Part shown: in pieces, positions 34,601-42,562 of the stretch
Layout: each line of letters opens with the position of its first letter
How positions within the stretch are numbered: the first letter of the stretch is position 1
DNA from: an uncultured Eggerthellaceae bacterium
GTDB lineage: Bacteria > Actinomycetota > Coriobacteriia > Coriobacteriales > Eggerthellaceae
Length of the DNA stretch: 64,000 nucleotides
Direction: 5' to 3'
NCBI GenBank assembly: GCA_947565915.1
Contig: CANOHY010000004.1
Coordinates: 10,568 to 74,567, forward strand
Translations under genes and position numbers: made by a program
The notes under the pieces: generated by a model
Told to the model about the DNA's origin: nothing
Seen by the model: only the letters and a program-made list of their open reading frames with translations
The model's database searches: none

Positions 34601-37600
34601 TCGTGGGCATAGATGCCCTCCTCGTCGTAGGCGAGGTTTCCGGATGCGTCGTATCCCCGCGAGACGGAGGTGCCGTCCGGATAGCCTATCCCCACCGTGC
34701 GCATGAGCGAGTCGTAGCGGTAGGTGGTCACCTGTCCCATGGCGTCGGTCGCGATGGTGGCGCCGCCCACGTAGGAGAAGCGCACCACGCCTCCGAGAGC
34801 ATCGGTCTGGCTTATGACGCGCCCTTGGTTGTCGTAGGCGTTGCGCACGGCCATGTTGCCATCTGGGTCCCTGAAGGAGGTCATGCGATGCGCCCCGTCG
34901 TAGCCATAGCGGGAGGTGGCGCCATTGGGCTCGGTGGCAGATACCAGGTTGCCGGAGGCATCGTAGCCGTACGTGCAGGCGGCCCCTCCGGGAAGCGCGA
35001 GCTTGGTGATATGCCCTGCAGCGTCCCACTCGAGCCCGAAGCGGATGCCCGAGGGGGAGACGACCGCGGAGACGAGCCCCTCGGCATTCCTTTGGATGGT
35101 GGTAGCGAGCCCCAGCGCGCTCGTGCGGCTGGTCATGAGCCCCCAGGCGTCGAAGGAGTCGTAGGAGCCGTCCTGCCGCGAGAGCGTCCAGCGGACGTAG
35201 TCGACCTTGTTCTGCGTGTAGCGCGTGCCGGTCAAGGTCAGGGCGGGCTCCTCGGGGCATCTGAACGTGAGACCGCTCGCGCGGCTGAAGAAGTACACCT
35301 TGCCATCCCCCGCAGAGTACGCGATGGTGTTGGCGTCGGTCATGGAAAGCGATGCATCCCACGCAAACGACCAGCCGCGCCCGAAGGCCCCGGCCACATC
35401 TGCCGCCTTGGAGTTGTAGGTGCGGGCGAGCTTAAAGTCGCCTTCCACCTCGGGCACGCTCGCATCCACGCGCTCCATCACGAAGTTGCCGGTGCTCAGG
35501 TTCACCGGCTCGTATCCGTACTCGCAGTGCTTGGCCCTGCCCATGAGCGCCGAGTCGATCCGCCTCTTCTGGTCCACCGAGAGGTTTGAGGGGTTGTAGG
35601 CAGCGGTGGTCTTGGGGTTGCGGACGAAGAGCGTGTTGCCCTTGATGGAAAGCGAGTCGTGCACGTGGTTGTCCGCGCAGATGGTGGAAAGGGAGACCCC
35701 GTAGTGCTTGGCGATGTAGGGCAGGGTGTCGGTTGCCTTGGCCTGATAGATCAAGAACTTGTCGCTTGCCACCTCCTTGCCGACGGTGGCGTTCAGCACC
35801 GGCTGGGCGCGAAGGGAGTAGAGCGCATCTGCCGAGAGATTGGCGAAGAGCGGCGTTTGCCAGTTTCCGAGCTTGTCCTTGTACTTGGTGGCGTTCGGGT
35901 AGGCGGCCTCCCAAGCGGAGGAGTCGGGGTACTTGTAGCTCTTGGAGGCTATCGAGGCCCCCGCATCCCCGCGGCCATCGAGCTGCCAGCCCACGGCAGC
36001 GCCGGGTGTCGCCACCCCGTCTGCGAACACGCCATCGACCGCTTGGGTGCCCGCGACGGTCGTCTCGGTGACGGGCCGCAGGGCCACGGTGGTGGAGTTC
36101 AAGGGATAGGAGGGGCTCACCGGGTCGGGAGTCGACCACTTGACCTCGAGCTTGGGCGGGTTGGCCGAGGTGTTGCCGGAGAACACCTCGCATTGCATGT
36201 TGCGCTCGTCCTCGGACTTGAGCACGATGCCGTTGGGGGCGGCCAAGCCCTGCGCCCAGGCGTTCACCGCCTCGCGCACGTCCCACTTCACGTAGCCCTC
36301 GGAGGTGCGCGCCTTCTTGAATGACAGGAAGGTGTGCTTGGCGTTCTTCTGGGTGTTCCACTTGAGCGTGTAGTAGTCCCACGCCTCGTCCATCCGGTAG
36401 GCGCCCATGTTGTTCTTGCCAGCCGAAAGGGTGGTGAACTGGTAGAGCGAGAAGGTGGCCGAGTCGATGCGCTCCTCGTTCATGTTGGCCGCAAAATCGT
36501 AGTCGAACTTCGCGTAGACGCGGCAGAACTCGTGCCCGCGCCCTCCCGGGTTGAAGGCGCCAGAGGCGGTTGCCACCCCGTCGTCATAGCCCACCGGCAG
36601 AAAGCCCGAGTCGCCGATGACGCGGTCCCACGCCGACTCGACCACGGTGATGGTGGTCTTGGAGGCGCCGATGGAAACAGAGGGGTCTATGCGCACGGGG
36701 TAGGCCCGCTCGGGGGCACTTGCCCACTCCCAGTCGATGTCGAGCGCGATGACGGGCGCGCCTTCCTCCTCGTCGAGCGCGAGCCTCACCCCATCGCTCA
36801 CCGCCCCGGCTGCATCCTCCATGTCAGGCGCGGCTATCGTCGCGACGAGCTCTCCGGCCGCATCGCGCACCACGACCGAGCCCTCCTCCAGCGCGCAGGC
36901 AAGGCGCGCGGGCAAATCGATGCGCGTTCGGAAGGTGCGCGGGGCCACCTCGCGCTTGAGGATCACGTCCTCCTTCACGAGCGAGCCCACGAGCGTGTAC
37001 TGGTAGTCGATGCCCTCGGCAACCTCGGTGTAGCGGATGGAGGTGCCCTCCGCGGCCGACACCGTGAAGTCGCCGTCCAAGGGAACCAGTCCGATGCTGC
37101 ACTCATCGGCCCGAAGGACAAGCCCGCGCCCCTCGTCCATCTTGGCGGGAAGCTCCGCCGAAAACGAGTTCGCGGCGTTCACGTAGGTTGGGTTGCCTGC
37201 TTCCTTGCCTGGCACAGCCACAAGGGTGTTGTCGATGGGGGCGAGCGCGCCGTCCTCGGTGGCGTAGACGAGGTCGCGCCCGCCTATCACCGTGGTGAAG
37301 TGGCGCGCATCCTCCTGGAAGACCACCGCCTCGCCGTCGGTTGCCACGGGAGTGCCGGGCACCTCGTCGAGCTCGAATCCGTAGAAGTCCTCTGGAGGCG
37401 CCGCCTTGGGGTCTGCCGGCTCGGGTGCCTTGGCCTCTTCTGGCTTCTCGGCGCCTTCCGTTGCCACCCCGTCAGCCAGCGAGGAGGCGAGCTCGGCCTG
37501 CTCCTCGATCCTCTCTGCGAGCTGCTCCTGCACCTCGGCCGCATGGGCGAACGATACCTTGCCGCCCAGGCTGAAGGCCAAGACGAACGCGAGGACGCAC

Positions 37601-38367
37601 GCGCATCCCTTCGAGAGCGCGCCTGCGAGCTTTCCCTTCGCTCGCGCGACCACGGGAAGCGCAAGCAGGCTGCGCCGAGGGCCGAGCGTCGCTTCCTGGC
37701 GCACGATGGCCGATATGCAGCAGAGCCACGCAACGCCGCCGATTAGGTTCAATGCGAAATGTAGAGCCCCTCGCATGCCATAAGGCGCAAGGCCTATGGC
37801 GGCGCCCAGCAGATGCGAGGCGCCCGCGAAGGCCGCCGTGAGCAGCAGGAGCGCGAGCAAGAGGTGCTTGGATGCTGCGAGCGCATCTGTCGCCTTCGGG
37901 CGCCCAAGCCCGAGGACCGGGGCCAGGAAGAGCGCGAGCATCACTGGCACTGCGAGCACGGCGAGCACCTGTGCGAAGATGGCGATGGCGATGGCCACCC
38001 CGTCGCGGCCGACCAGGCTGCCGAGCAGCGCCTGGAAGAGGAGCGCGAAGAGCACGCTGGCAACGCCCAGAGCGAGGGCGAAGGCCGCGAGCAGCCCGAA
38101 TGCGCGCAGCAGCGCAGATGCCGCTTGCCGTGGTTCGCGACAGGCTAGCTCGCGCCCTAGATCGCGCGCGAGCTCGCGTCGCAGAGCGAGCCCGCATGCC
38201 ACGATGGCCAGCGCGAGCAGCACGAAGAGCCCATAGACGATGGGCGCGGGAACGCTTCTGAGCCGGTTGGAGAGGGCGGCATCTGCCAGAGCATAGGTGA
38301 GCGACGCGCATAGCGAGAGCGCGCACGAAAGGAGCAGAGCTCTTTGTTGAAAGAAATTCCCCCTCAT
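28597..38367 (-). CDS. Giant membrane-anchored YD-repeat/RHS protein, candidate polymorphic toxin
   Basis: 3,256 residues from ATG 38367, set by AGGAGGTG 7 bases upstream. Order of parts: several transmembrane helices (~1-285); acidic linker; beta-rich region with a DNRLRE-like domain (~570-740); LysM-like segment (~868-925); a DUF6531-type RHS entry domain with NLSTGNFVM (~945); then several dozen YD repeats (~1,025-2,645, period near 21 residues); a ~250-residue insertion; the RHS core LVYLRARF near 2,915; and DPSGHK near 2,965. The last ~290 residues are unlike the rest and include long Gly/Ala-rich hydrophobic helices (~3,170-3,235), suggesting a pore-forming or membrane toxin. RHS barrels encapsulate C-terminal toxins used against neighbouring cells. 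Toxicity is inferred. Confidence 0.9.
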   Translation of the reverse strand: MRGNFFQQRALLLSCALSLCASLTYALADAALSNRLRSVPAPIVYGLFVLLALAIVACGLALRRELARDLGRELACREPRQAASALLRAFGLLAAFALALGVASVLFALLFQALLGSLVGRDGVAIAIAIFAQVLAVLAVPVMLALFLAPVLGLGRPKATDALAASKHLLLALLLLTAAFAGASHLLGAAIGLAPYGMRGALHFALNLIGGVAWLCCISAIVRQEATLGPRRSLLALPVVARAKGKLAGALSKGCACVLAFVLAFSLGGKVSFAHAAEVQEQLAERIEEQAELASSLADGVATEGAEKPEEAKAPEPADPKAAPPEDFYGFELDEVPGTPVATDGEAVVFQEDARHFTTVIGGRDLVYATEDGALAPIDNTLVAVPGKEAGNPTYVNAANSFSAELPAKMDEGRGLVLRADECSIGLVPLDGDFTVSAAEGTSIRYTEVAEGIDYQYTLVGSLVKEDVILKREVAPRTFRTRIDLPARLACALEEGSVVVRDAAGELVATIAAPDMEDAAGAVSDGVRLALDEEEGAPVIALDIDWEWASAPERAYPVRIDPSVSIGASKTTITVVESAWDRVIGDSGFLPVGYDDGVATASGAFNPGGRGHEFCRVYAKFDYDFAANMNEERIDSATFSLYQFTTLSAGKNNMGAYRMDEAWDYYTLKWNTQKNAKHTFLSFKKARTSEGYVKWDVREAVNAWAQGLAAPNGIVLKSEDERNMQCEVFSGNTSANPPKLEVKWSTPDPVSPSYPLNSTTVALRPVTETTVAGTQAVDGVFADGVATPGAAVGWQLDGRGDAGASIASKSYKYPDSSAWEAAYPNATKYKDKLGNWQTPLFANLSADALYSLRAQPVLNATVGKEVASDKFLIYQAKATDTLPYIAKHYGVSLSTICADNHVHDSLSIKGNTLFVRNPKTTAAYNPSNLSVDQKRRIDSALMGRAKHCEYGYEPVNLSTGNFVMERVDASVPEVEGDFKLARTYNSKAADVAGAFGRGWSFAWDASLSMTDANTIAYSAGDGKVYFFSRASGLTFRCPEEPALTLTGTRYTQNKVDYVRWTLSRQDGSYDSFDAWGLMTSRTSALGLATTIQRNAEGLVSAVVSPSGIRFGLEWDAAGHITKLALPGGAACTYGYDASGNLVSATEPNGATSRYGYDGAHRMTSFRDPDGNMAVRNAYDNQGRVISQTDALGGVVRFSYVGGATIATDAMGQVTTYRYDSLMRTVGIGYPDGTSVSRGYDASGNLAYDEEGIYAHDGRGNLTCSTSPDGWATSYSYDGKNRLVGQVNPDGEEISYAYSAAGDLVSQTSSSGEAFSFEYDSAHRLLRATDADGVSIAYAYSGPWVTSETDALGRTTAYAYDAMGRRVSVTDPAGNISRTMYDAAGNIVGETDGTGAHTTYELTPMGYLASLVDANGQRTAFIRDAKGQATSVTLPSGATESYAYDAAGNQVAHTDALGNVESWSYDCKGRCTAHADLAGNATSYAYDARGYLTSEEGPDGAITTYERDGTYGVALATIDALGNRTESTYDTMGRLTKSEDALGTIAERAYASGGRLISEADGAGATTSYAYTAAGRLAKVDVEGRIWELAYDEAGQMTSMVDPAGEEWAFAYDAAGNLASATDPEGNVTTYAYDGAGRQVSTTDPEGATISTEYDVRGNVIAQVDGAGVEVRYAYGSIGELLSVTDGAGNVTAFEYDAVGNLVKTTDARGFTTAFEYDALGRAVAAIDALGNRTEQGYDAAGNVARTVDARGNAASLAYDALGNLTSLTDVMGVTLSFAYDVRGNMTSASDGDARHWDFGYDGAGRQISKTDMLGRTVTSEYDEWGEVVRATDAAGAVTTYAYDACGLLVSTTDALGNASTRKHDKCGNLVLEQDAAGNRTAYQYDGCGRVVAAIDKAGAMSAYAYDDAGRIVAMTDGEGYRRTYGYDEAGNLTSETDPLGNETAYAYDGAGNLVRFALPSGRALSFDYDGVGNLIAWRDPSGAESSYAYDGAGNVTAAKDPLSHATAYAYDAAGNVTSMTDPIGATTTLEHDQVGNLIRVTDAVGATQTYAYDVADRLVGTTTPLGRELALSYDVMDNIVGIADNLGLENAFAYDALGRLTSATDSNGSERKWAYDAVGNVIAYRDGAGNATRIAYDGMGRPTSMTDGAGATARYAYDKRGNLVSATSGATVEAAFSYDAAGNLASKKVGKGVSTWRYDADGRVVAATDAFGTASAFGYDEAGRLMASVKAASADGAASALRSLQESGQAPEGAQSARYAYDAAGNLTSRSEGTSQPTTYSYDAAGRIASVTDGAGSTTYERDALGNVASATDALGATTSYAYDALGNLTSVTSPTGATERIARDAAGRPTSYVDGAGTETRFAYDGEGNLTSKSYPASPGSEVGYAYDDEGNLASRSDWTGTYMREYDGAGRIASETDGAGRRLAYSYDGDGRVSSVAYPDGKVARYSYDVAGNPASISTDAGSWNISCDAEGRPASVARPDGSSTSWQRDGLGRISAVENLDAHGDPVSSYAYAYDGAGRIAREQWQAEGLGEGSRELSYDDAGRLAGVAGTGPDGAFKESFAYDAAGNRVEASRTGAGAYHATFAYDADGRLVSSTSNEGKTTYAYDDAGNLTELEAPDGTTTYSYGLENRLTAVMQGDALSLGVAYDGDGNRVWQASVGEEAIAQGGVSASEGVADALPNLGDGLAPLALALCSGFAGSLGIANPAASGALLQLLASKWHARGRGRGRDELDADDLSDDATGGLGAGEPPVSSIAGELASGGVIVGMDERAYASTSLSDVAQPLATVGEDGATSDHLYLFDAGGDDLTALLDPVATEAQPELSLMSAVAEPSANSTAASVETRGLPQADSGSFSALPLAEGATSYAFDGRGSVTAAFDGSGSLVGTAAFSVTGTIEAATGTLPSRGWNAEEADSATGLVYLRARFLVTATLSFASQDTYLGQAANPASQLRYAYSEGDPVNAIDPSGHKMLTSYEAEYKAEAERRRQESIMAKYSPSSKERTYERRREYNESHQLTTTAQRMYNEQQLSKMQEGADRSYLAWSMYNNGWISRAAAEKYCSQYLHMGKEAPKPMAAAQCATALDALQKGASFTIEITKGANAVGWQAARVVVKSGTGFGESSLAAMNKILSGAGKVVGAIGVATGIGSVAVDTYAAYNNPNVTPDRAASDASVEFLADSWVFVGATAGGLMAASGAYILAGTLIGGPAGLIAMAVVGVAFGIGALMADKYLEDSGKKQQWKDNQYAANHSNGR

Positions 38368-38394
38368 GGCATCCACCTCCTGGCGGATGCCATG
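38365..38394 (-). promoter_or_regulatory. Hairpin presenting the ribosome site of the YD-repeat gene
   Basis: CATGGCATCC and GGATGCCATG form a perfect 10-bp inverted repeat around the loop that holds AGGAGG. The start codon is part of the 3' arm. In the message the ribosome site would be in the loop and the AUG locked in the stem. Confidence 0.65.
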
Positions 38395-38395
38395 A

Positions 38396-38424
38396 ATCTT
38401 ACCATTTTCAAGCCCCAAAATCAA
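38396..38424 (-). promoter_or_regulatory. Probable promoter of the YD-repeat gene
   Basis: On the minus strand TTGATT (38419-38424) and TAAGAT (38396-38401) are 17 bases apart. A transcript from it would start near 38389, inside the outer arm of the start-codon hairpin, giving a leader of only about 20 bases. Confidence 0.5.
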
Positions 38425-38549
38425 GCTCTGACCGGGGAACACTTGTTAGTGTCAGAAAGCGCTGATGATATATAGCCAATTCGAAATCATCGAACATCGA
38501 ATCCAGAAGTCAATCGAAGCGCACGCTAACCCCGATGTGCACCTTGATG

Positions 38550-39371
38550 CTAGATGAAGAACACGCCCAACGATGGGGCGCCGAACACCCCCAAAGCCGT
38601 ATCGAGCAAGCCAATGGGCCCAGGGATGATGCAACAAGCGGCGCTGACCGCGCAAAAGGCTATGAAGCCGAATGCGCCGAACATGGTGACCGCCGACGAG
38701 CAACTCCAAACCCCAACCACGAACAAGATTGCCGCAGCCAAGAGCAGCGGCCAGAACAGCTGAATGGCATAAGGAATCGTTCTGGGCGACACCAACCCCG
38801 TACAAATGGGCAGTACGGCGATGGACGAAGCTGCAAGCATGATGCCCGCCGCACGCCAAGCCGAGCAATGGCGCGAGCGCACCGGCACAACGATGAAGAA
38901 AAGCCCTGTTATGAATGGCAGCACTGGCCAGAAGTTCCACCAAGGAACTCCTGGCACCAGCAATCCCAGCAAAAGGGCTGTGGCAAGCGCAAGCGCCCCA
39001 AGCGCCACCACAATGACCACGCGCGACAACAGCGACAAACCACGAAGCGGAAGCCGTACGAGCTCCTTTTGACCCTCGTCGTCGGTTACCAAGTACAAAT
39101 CGGCTTCATGGTGGCTCGCGCGCTTGGCGTCCTGCACCATCACGTCGTAGGGGCCCGACTTGTCGGGCTCGAGCGGCACATGCGCCCACAGCACCAGATA
39201 GGCAATGGAAGCCAGGCCAGCCGTTACCACCATAAGGAGCACGGCCATGATGCGGATGACCAACGGGTCGACCTCGCAGTAATTGGCGATGCCCGCACAT
39301 ACGCCGCCCACATACGCATCGCGCGAGCGATACAAGCGGCGCTTCGACCTTTGTCGCACGGCAACAGCCAT
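38550..39371 (-). CDS. PspC-domain membrane protein
   Basis: 273 residues from ATG 39371, chosen for GAGGGG 8 bases upstream. The N-terminus is a PspC domain (RRLYRSRDAYVGGVCAGIANY, then a hydrophobic helix to ~65). After a soluble stretch come about six more hydrophobic helices in pairs to the end. PspC proteins sense envelope stress, and actinobacterial versions often carry extra membrane segments. It starts 4 bases after the CBS-protein stop, third in a three-gene unit. The signal and partners are unknown. Confidence 0.82.
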   Translation of the reverse strand: MAVAVRQRSKRRLYRSRDAYVGGVCAGIANYCEVDPLVIRIMAVLLMVVTAGLASIAYLVLWAHVPLEPDKSGPYDVMVQDAKRASHHEADLYLVTDDEGQKELVRLPLRGLSLLSRVVIVVALGALALATALLLGLLVPGVPWWNFWPVLPFITGLFFIVVPVRSRHCSAWRAAGIMLAASSIAVLPICTGLVSPRTIPYAIQLFWPLLLAAAILFVVGVWSCSSAVTMFGAFGFIAFCAVSAACCIIPGPIGLLDTALGVFGAPSLGVFFI

Positions 39372-39375
39372 CAGG

Positions 39376-40260
39376 CTAACCCCTCGCATCCAGGCTCTCG
39401 GACTGCGCAACCCCCTCGCCGTCATCGGTGGCGGGCAATGCCTCGGCGCGCTTGACCAGCAGCGACTTTATGCGGCGGCGGCGCATGGAAAGCACCTTGA
39501 ACGTGAATCCGCCCACTGCGAACTCATCTCCCACCTTCGGCACGCGGCCCGTTGTGTCGATAAGCCACCCGGCGATGGTCTCGTATTGGTCGGATTCCGT
39601 CACCGGCCACTGAAGCTCTTGGGCGTCTTCCACGGGAAATCGACCGTCCACCAACCACTCTCCAGCGCCAACCTCTTGCAAGTCGGGAGCATCGAGGTCG
39701 GTCTCGTCGGTGATCTCGCCCACTATCTCTTCCACAATGTCTTCTATGGTGATGAGCCCATCAGTGCCACCATACTCGTCGATCACGATGGCCATCTGCT
39801 TGCAAGCCGTTTGCATCTCGGACAAAAGAGGCAGCACGTCCTTCGTCTCGGGCACGAAGAGCACATCGCTCATGAATTCGCTTGCCAGCGCATCATCGTT
39901 GCCGTCGAGCACAGCAGGAACCATGTCCTTGTAGTGCACGATGCCAACGATATGGTCCAGATCTTCGTGGTAGATGGGCAAGCGCGAATAACCTGTGCCC
40001 TGCATGCGCTCGAGCGCCTCGCGCGCCGTTTGCGAATCCTCCACGGCAATGATGTCCACTCGTGGTTGCATGACCTCGGCTGCCGTAAGATCATCCAGGG
40101 AGAGAATCTCCCCGATCATGCGCTTCTCTTCCTCTTGCAGCTCGTCGGCGTCGTCTACGAGCTCTTTGAACTCCTCTTGCGAAACCGGCTTCTTGCCACG
40201 CGAGAACGCCGACTTCAAGCCATTGAGAATGCCCGATTGCGGGCCATCTTCACTTCCCAT
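39376..40260 (-). CDS. CBS-domain protein with CorC/HlyC C-terminal domain
   Basis: 294 residues from ATG 40260; AAGGGG 5 bases upstream overlaps the preceding stop. Two CBS motifs lie at ~65-185 (VMQPRVDIIAVEDSQTAREAL, and the second with IDEYGGTDGLITIEDIVEEIVGEI), and a CorC_HlyC transporter-associated domain covers ~200-280 (VDGRFPVEDA, then GDEFAVGGFTFKVLSM). The usual DUF21 membrane domain is absent, as in CorC, which is linked to magnesium and cobalt efflux. It is probably cytosolic and adenosine-nucleotide-binding. Confidence 0.9.
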   Translation of the reverse strand: MGSEDGPQSGILNGLKSAFSRGKKPVSQEEFKELVDDADELQEEEKRMIGEILSLDDLTAAEVMQPRVDIIAVEDSQTAREALERMQGTGYSRLPIYHEDLDHIVGIVHYKDMVPAVLDGNDDALASEFMSDVLFVPETKDVLPLLSEMQTACKQMAIVIDEYGGTDGLITIEDIVEEIVGEITDETDLDAPDLQEVGAGEWLVDGRFPVEDAQELQWPVTESDQYETIAGWLIDTTGRVPKVGDEFAVGGFTFKVLSMRRRRIKSLLVKRAEALPATDDGEGVAQSESLDARG

Positions 40261-40269
40261 GTCCACCCC

Positions 40270-41481
40270 TTAGTTGATGCGCGCTGCACTGCTCGGATTC
40301 ATGCTCATGGTTTGGAACCTATTGGCCATGAACTGATCGTCGTAGTGCTCGTTGCAAAACTCCACGATAGCAGAGGGATCCTCGTAGTTCATCGTACCTG
40401 CCTCGCGCTGATACCAGCAATCGAGGGCTGCCAGCGTAAGCAGGCAGTCGGCAAGCATCAGCGTTGCGCAGACCACCGTTACCGTGTAGCGCCAGTTCCA
40501 GGGTATCAGATTCACTATCTTCAGCATGATGGGCAGCAGCAGCTTCACCCAAACCAACCCCAGAACACCCCACATGCACATGAACATGCCGTTCGTGCGT
40601 CCATCGATGGAAAGGAACGTGCCCGAGTAGTCCCAAGCCGTGATGCCGAATGCGGTTTGCATGAACCAGCTGACAAAGAACTCGAACGCACCACCCAGAA
40701 CGGCGCTCACCAAGAAGATGAGGATGGGGTTCTTGTCGTGGAAGCGGTTGAGCACCACTGTCATAAGCACCGCTCCGAAGCCGTAGATGGGGCTGAAGGG
40801 CCCATAGAGCAACCCGGCGCGATCCTGGTAATGACCAGGGTCCACCACCGTCACATGGTAGATGTCCTCGATTCCCAGCCCTAGCATGCAGGCGATGACG
40901 AACACCCAGAACAGGTTGAAGAAGTTTAGCGTTATATAGCCACGACCGGTGGTGTCGCGCCCTAGGGTTCCCTCTTCTGCCTCCTGCTTCAACTCGAGCT
41001 CTTGCAAATGCCGCTGCAAGTGCCGCTCCTCGGCAAGCGAGGGGTCGGAATAGGTTTGCAGGGCGATCAGGATGATGAAGTTCACGGCTTCGGGCAGCAC
41101 TTCCACGCTGATGCCCGTCAGCATGAGCTGGCACAATATGGCAACGACCTCCAACGCCAGCATGGCATTTGCCAGCGTGGCGGCCCGGCGACGCCTGCCG
41201 CGAAGCAGGCGGATGCCCAGCACGATGAACATCGATGAGAGCACCGCTGCATCGACAGCCTGCACCACCGTAACCACGAGAGTGACCACGGTATCCTGGC
41301 GGATGTCGTTCAGATCGAGCTGGCCACCGAACACCAGCACCAGCATCCAAACGATGCTCGCAATCTGCACAAGGCCGCCCAGAAATGCTATGACGCCATA
41401 GATGCGTATGACCAGAGGATAATGCCGTGGTTTCTCATCCTCGAGGGGGGCCAGTTCGTTTCTGATCTTGTGGTGGCTCAA
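40270..41481 (-). CDS. Putative ABC transporter permease, CmpB-like (PF06541)
   Basis: 403 residues from TTG 41481, selected because AAGGAG lies exactly 6 bases upstream; an upstream in-frame TTG at 41508 has no ribosome site. Four helices fill ~25-150 (IRIYGVIAFLGGLVQIASIVWMLVLVF, then more). A cytosolic coiled stretch lies near 165-185. The C-terminal half (~205-390) has five or six helices and the signature GPFSPIYGFGAVLMT with WDYSGTFLSIDGRTNGMF, which marks the putative ABC-transporter CmpB family. No ATPase partner is adjacent. It leads the CmpB-CBS-PspC unit. Confidence 0.8.
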   Translation of the reverse strand: MSHHKIRNELAPLEDEKPRHYPLVIRIYGVIAFLGGLVQIASIVWMLVLVFGGQLDLNDIRQDTVVTLVVTVVQAVDAAVLSSMFIVLGIRLLRGRRRRAATLANAMLALEVVAILCQLMLTGISVEVLPEAVNFIILIALQTYSDPSLAEERHLQRHLQELELKQEAEEGTLGRDTTGRGYITLNFFNLFWVFVIACMLGLGIEDIYHVTVVDPGHYQDRAGLLYGPFSPIYGFGAVLMTVVLNRFHDKNPILIFLVSAVLGGAFEFFVSWFMQTAFGITAWDYSGTFLSIDGRTNGMFMCMWGVLGLVWVKLLLPIMLKIVNLIPWNWRYTVTVVCATLMLADCLLTLAALDCWYQREAGTMNYEDPSAIVEFCNEHYDDQFMANRFQTMSMNPSSAARIN

Positions 41482-41547
41482 ATGGCTCTCCTTGAATGTC
41501 GTTTGCAAAGCTACACGGCTGCGACGGGTATCGCAACCTTGCAGCTG

Positions 41548-42561
41548 CTATCTCAGTCGTCCTCGGAACTTGCGATAGATGATCACGTGATACACCAGAA
41601 CAAGCGGCACGCCTATGCAGGTTATGCCCATCATCCAGGCCAACGTGTAATCACCTGAAGCAGCATTGGCAATGGTTATGGAGGGCCCAACACTGCCAGC
41701 CGATGCCACCACGAGGTTCGGGAACATCGAGGTGGCCAGCAGGAACACGAGCGCTCCCGCTGCAAGCGACTGCAACAGGAACACCGGCATGTCCTTGTCC
41801 GAGCCGCCCAAGACGATAGCCGCCAGAAGAGCGACCACCACTATGGCAGCGAAGAGAATGCGCGCGATGCTCAAGGCAGGATCCATGTCGGGCTTCACGA
41901 TGCCAAGCGCATAGGCCGACACCGCAACCACCAGCACGATGGCGAGCACTTGAAGCACGCGACGCCACGAGCGAGCACGACGTTGGATGGAAGAGTCGAT
42001 GGGCATCTTCGCCGCCAGCCATGCGGCACCAGCGGCGCAGAACATCACCAAGCCCAGAATGCCCGTGAGCAACGTGAACGGCGTCACCAAGCCCAGCAGG
42101 GGAACTCCTGCGTAGTCGCCATTGGCCGTCATGGGGATGCCTGCCAGGATATTGCCCACGGCAACCCCCATCAGAAGCGCTGGCAGCAGCGACCCCACGA
42201 AGAAGCAGGCGTTCCAAAGCTTGCGCCAACGCACGTCGTGATGTGCGAACTCAAGCGACACGGCACGCACGATGAGTCCGAACAGCACCAGCATGATAGC
42301 CAAGTAAAAACCCGAGAACGTGGTGGCATAGGCAGGTGCGAAGGCCGCGAACAAAGCGCCGCCCGCTGTGAGGAGCCACACCTCGTTGCCGTCCCACACC
42401 GGCCCGATGCTGCGGCGCGCAAGCGCCTTCTCCTCGTCGGTGCGCGCGACGAAGGGGTATAGCACGCCCACGCCCAAATCGAACCCGTCCAATACGAAAT
42501 AGCCTGCGATCAGCAAGAAGATGAGGAAGAACCAGATGATGCCGAGAATCGTCATTCCCAT
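41548..42561 (-). CDS. cydB: CydB, cytochrome bd quinol oxidase subunit II
   Basis: 337 residues from ATG 42561, with GGGAGG upstream and the CydA stop overlapping the spacer by a few bases. About nine transmembrane helices; the N-terminus FFLIFLLIAGYFVLDGFDLGVGVLYPF and PVWDGNEVWLLTAGGALFAAFAPAYA are CydB signatures. With CydA it oxidises menaquinol and reduces O2 at low oxygen without pumping protons. CydD and CydC, the haem/thiol exporter needed for assembly, are not nearby. Confidence 0.95.
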   Translation of the reverse strand: MGMTILGIIWFFLIFLLIAGYFVLDGFDLGVGVLYPFVARTDEEKALARRSIGPVWDGNEVWLLTAGGALFAAFAPAYATTFSGFYLAIMLVLFGLIVRAVSLEFAHHDVRWRKLWNACFFVGSLLPALLMGVAVGNILAGIPMTANGDYAGVPLLGLVTPFTLLTGILGLVMFCAAGAAWLAAKMPIDSSIQRRARSWRRVLQVLAIVLVVAVSAYALGIVKPDMDPALSIARILFAAIVVVALLAAIVLGGSDKDMPVFLLQSLAAGALVFLLATSMFPNLVVASAGSVGPSITIANAASGDYTLAWMMGITCIGVPLVLVYHVIIYRKFRGRLR

Positions 42562-42562
42562 A

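Noticed and set aside
30430..35290. Regular repeats that could suggest a CRISPR array or DNA satellite
   Set aside because: The ~63-base period is the codon length of a ~21-residue YD repeat. The copies differ in sequence and stay in frame, so the repeat is at the protein level.
33949..35589. Long open frames on the plus strand inside the YD-repeat region (also 36334-37746 and 32269-33003)
   Set aside because: They are mirror frames of the repetitive coding sequence. Their composition follows from the YD repeat codons, and they have no ribosome sites or families.
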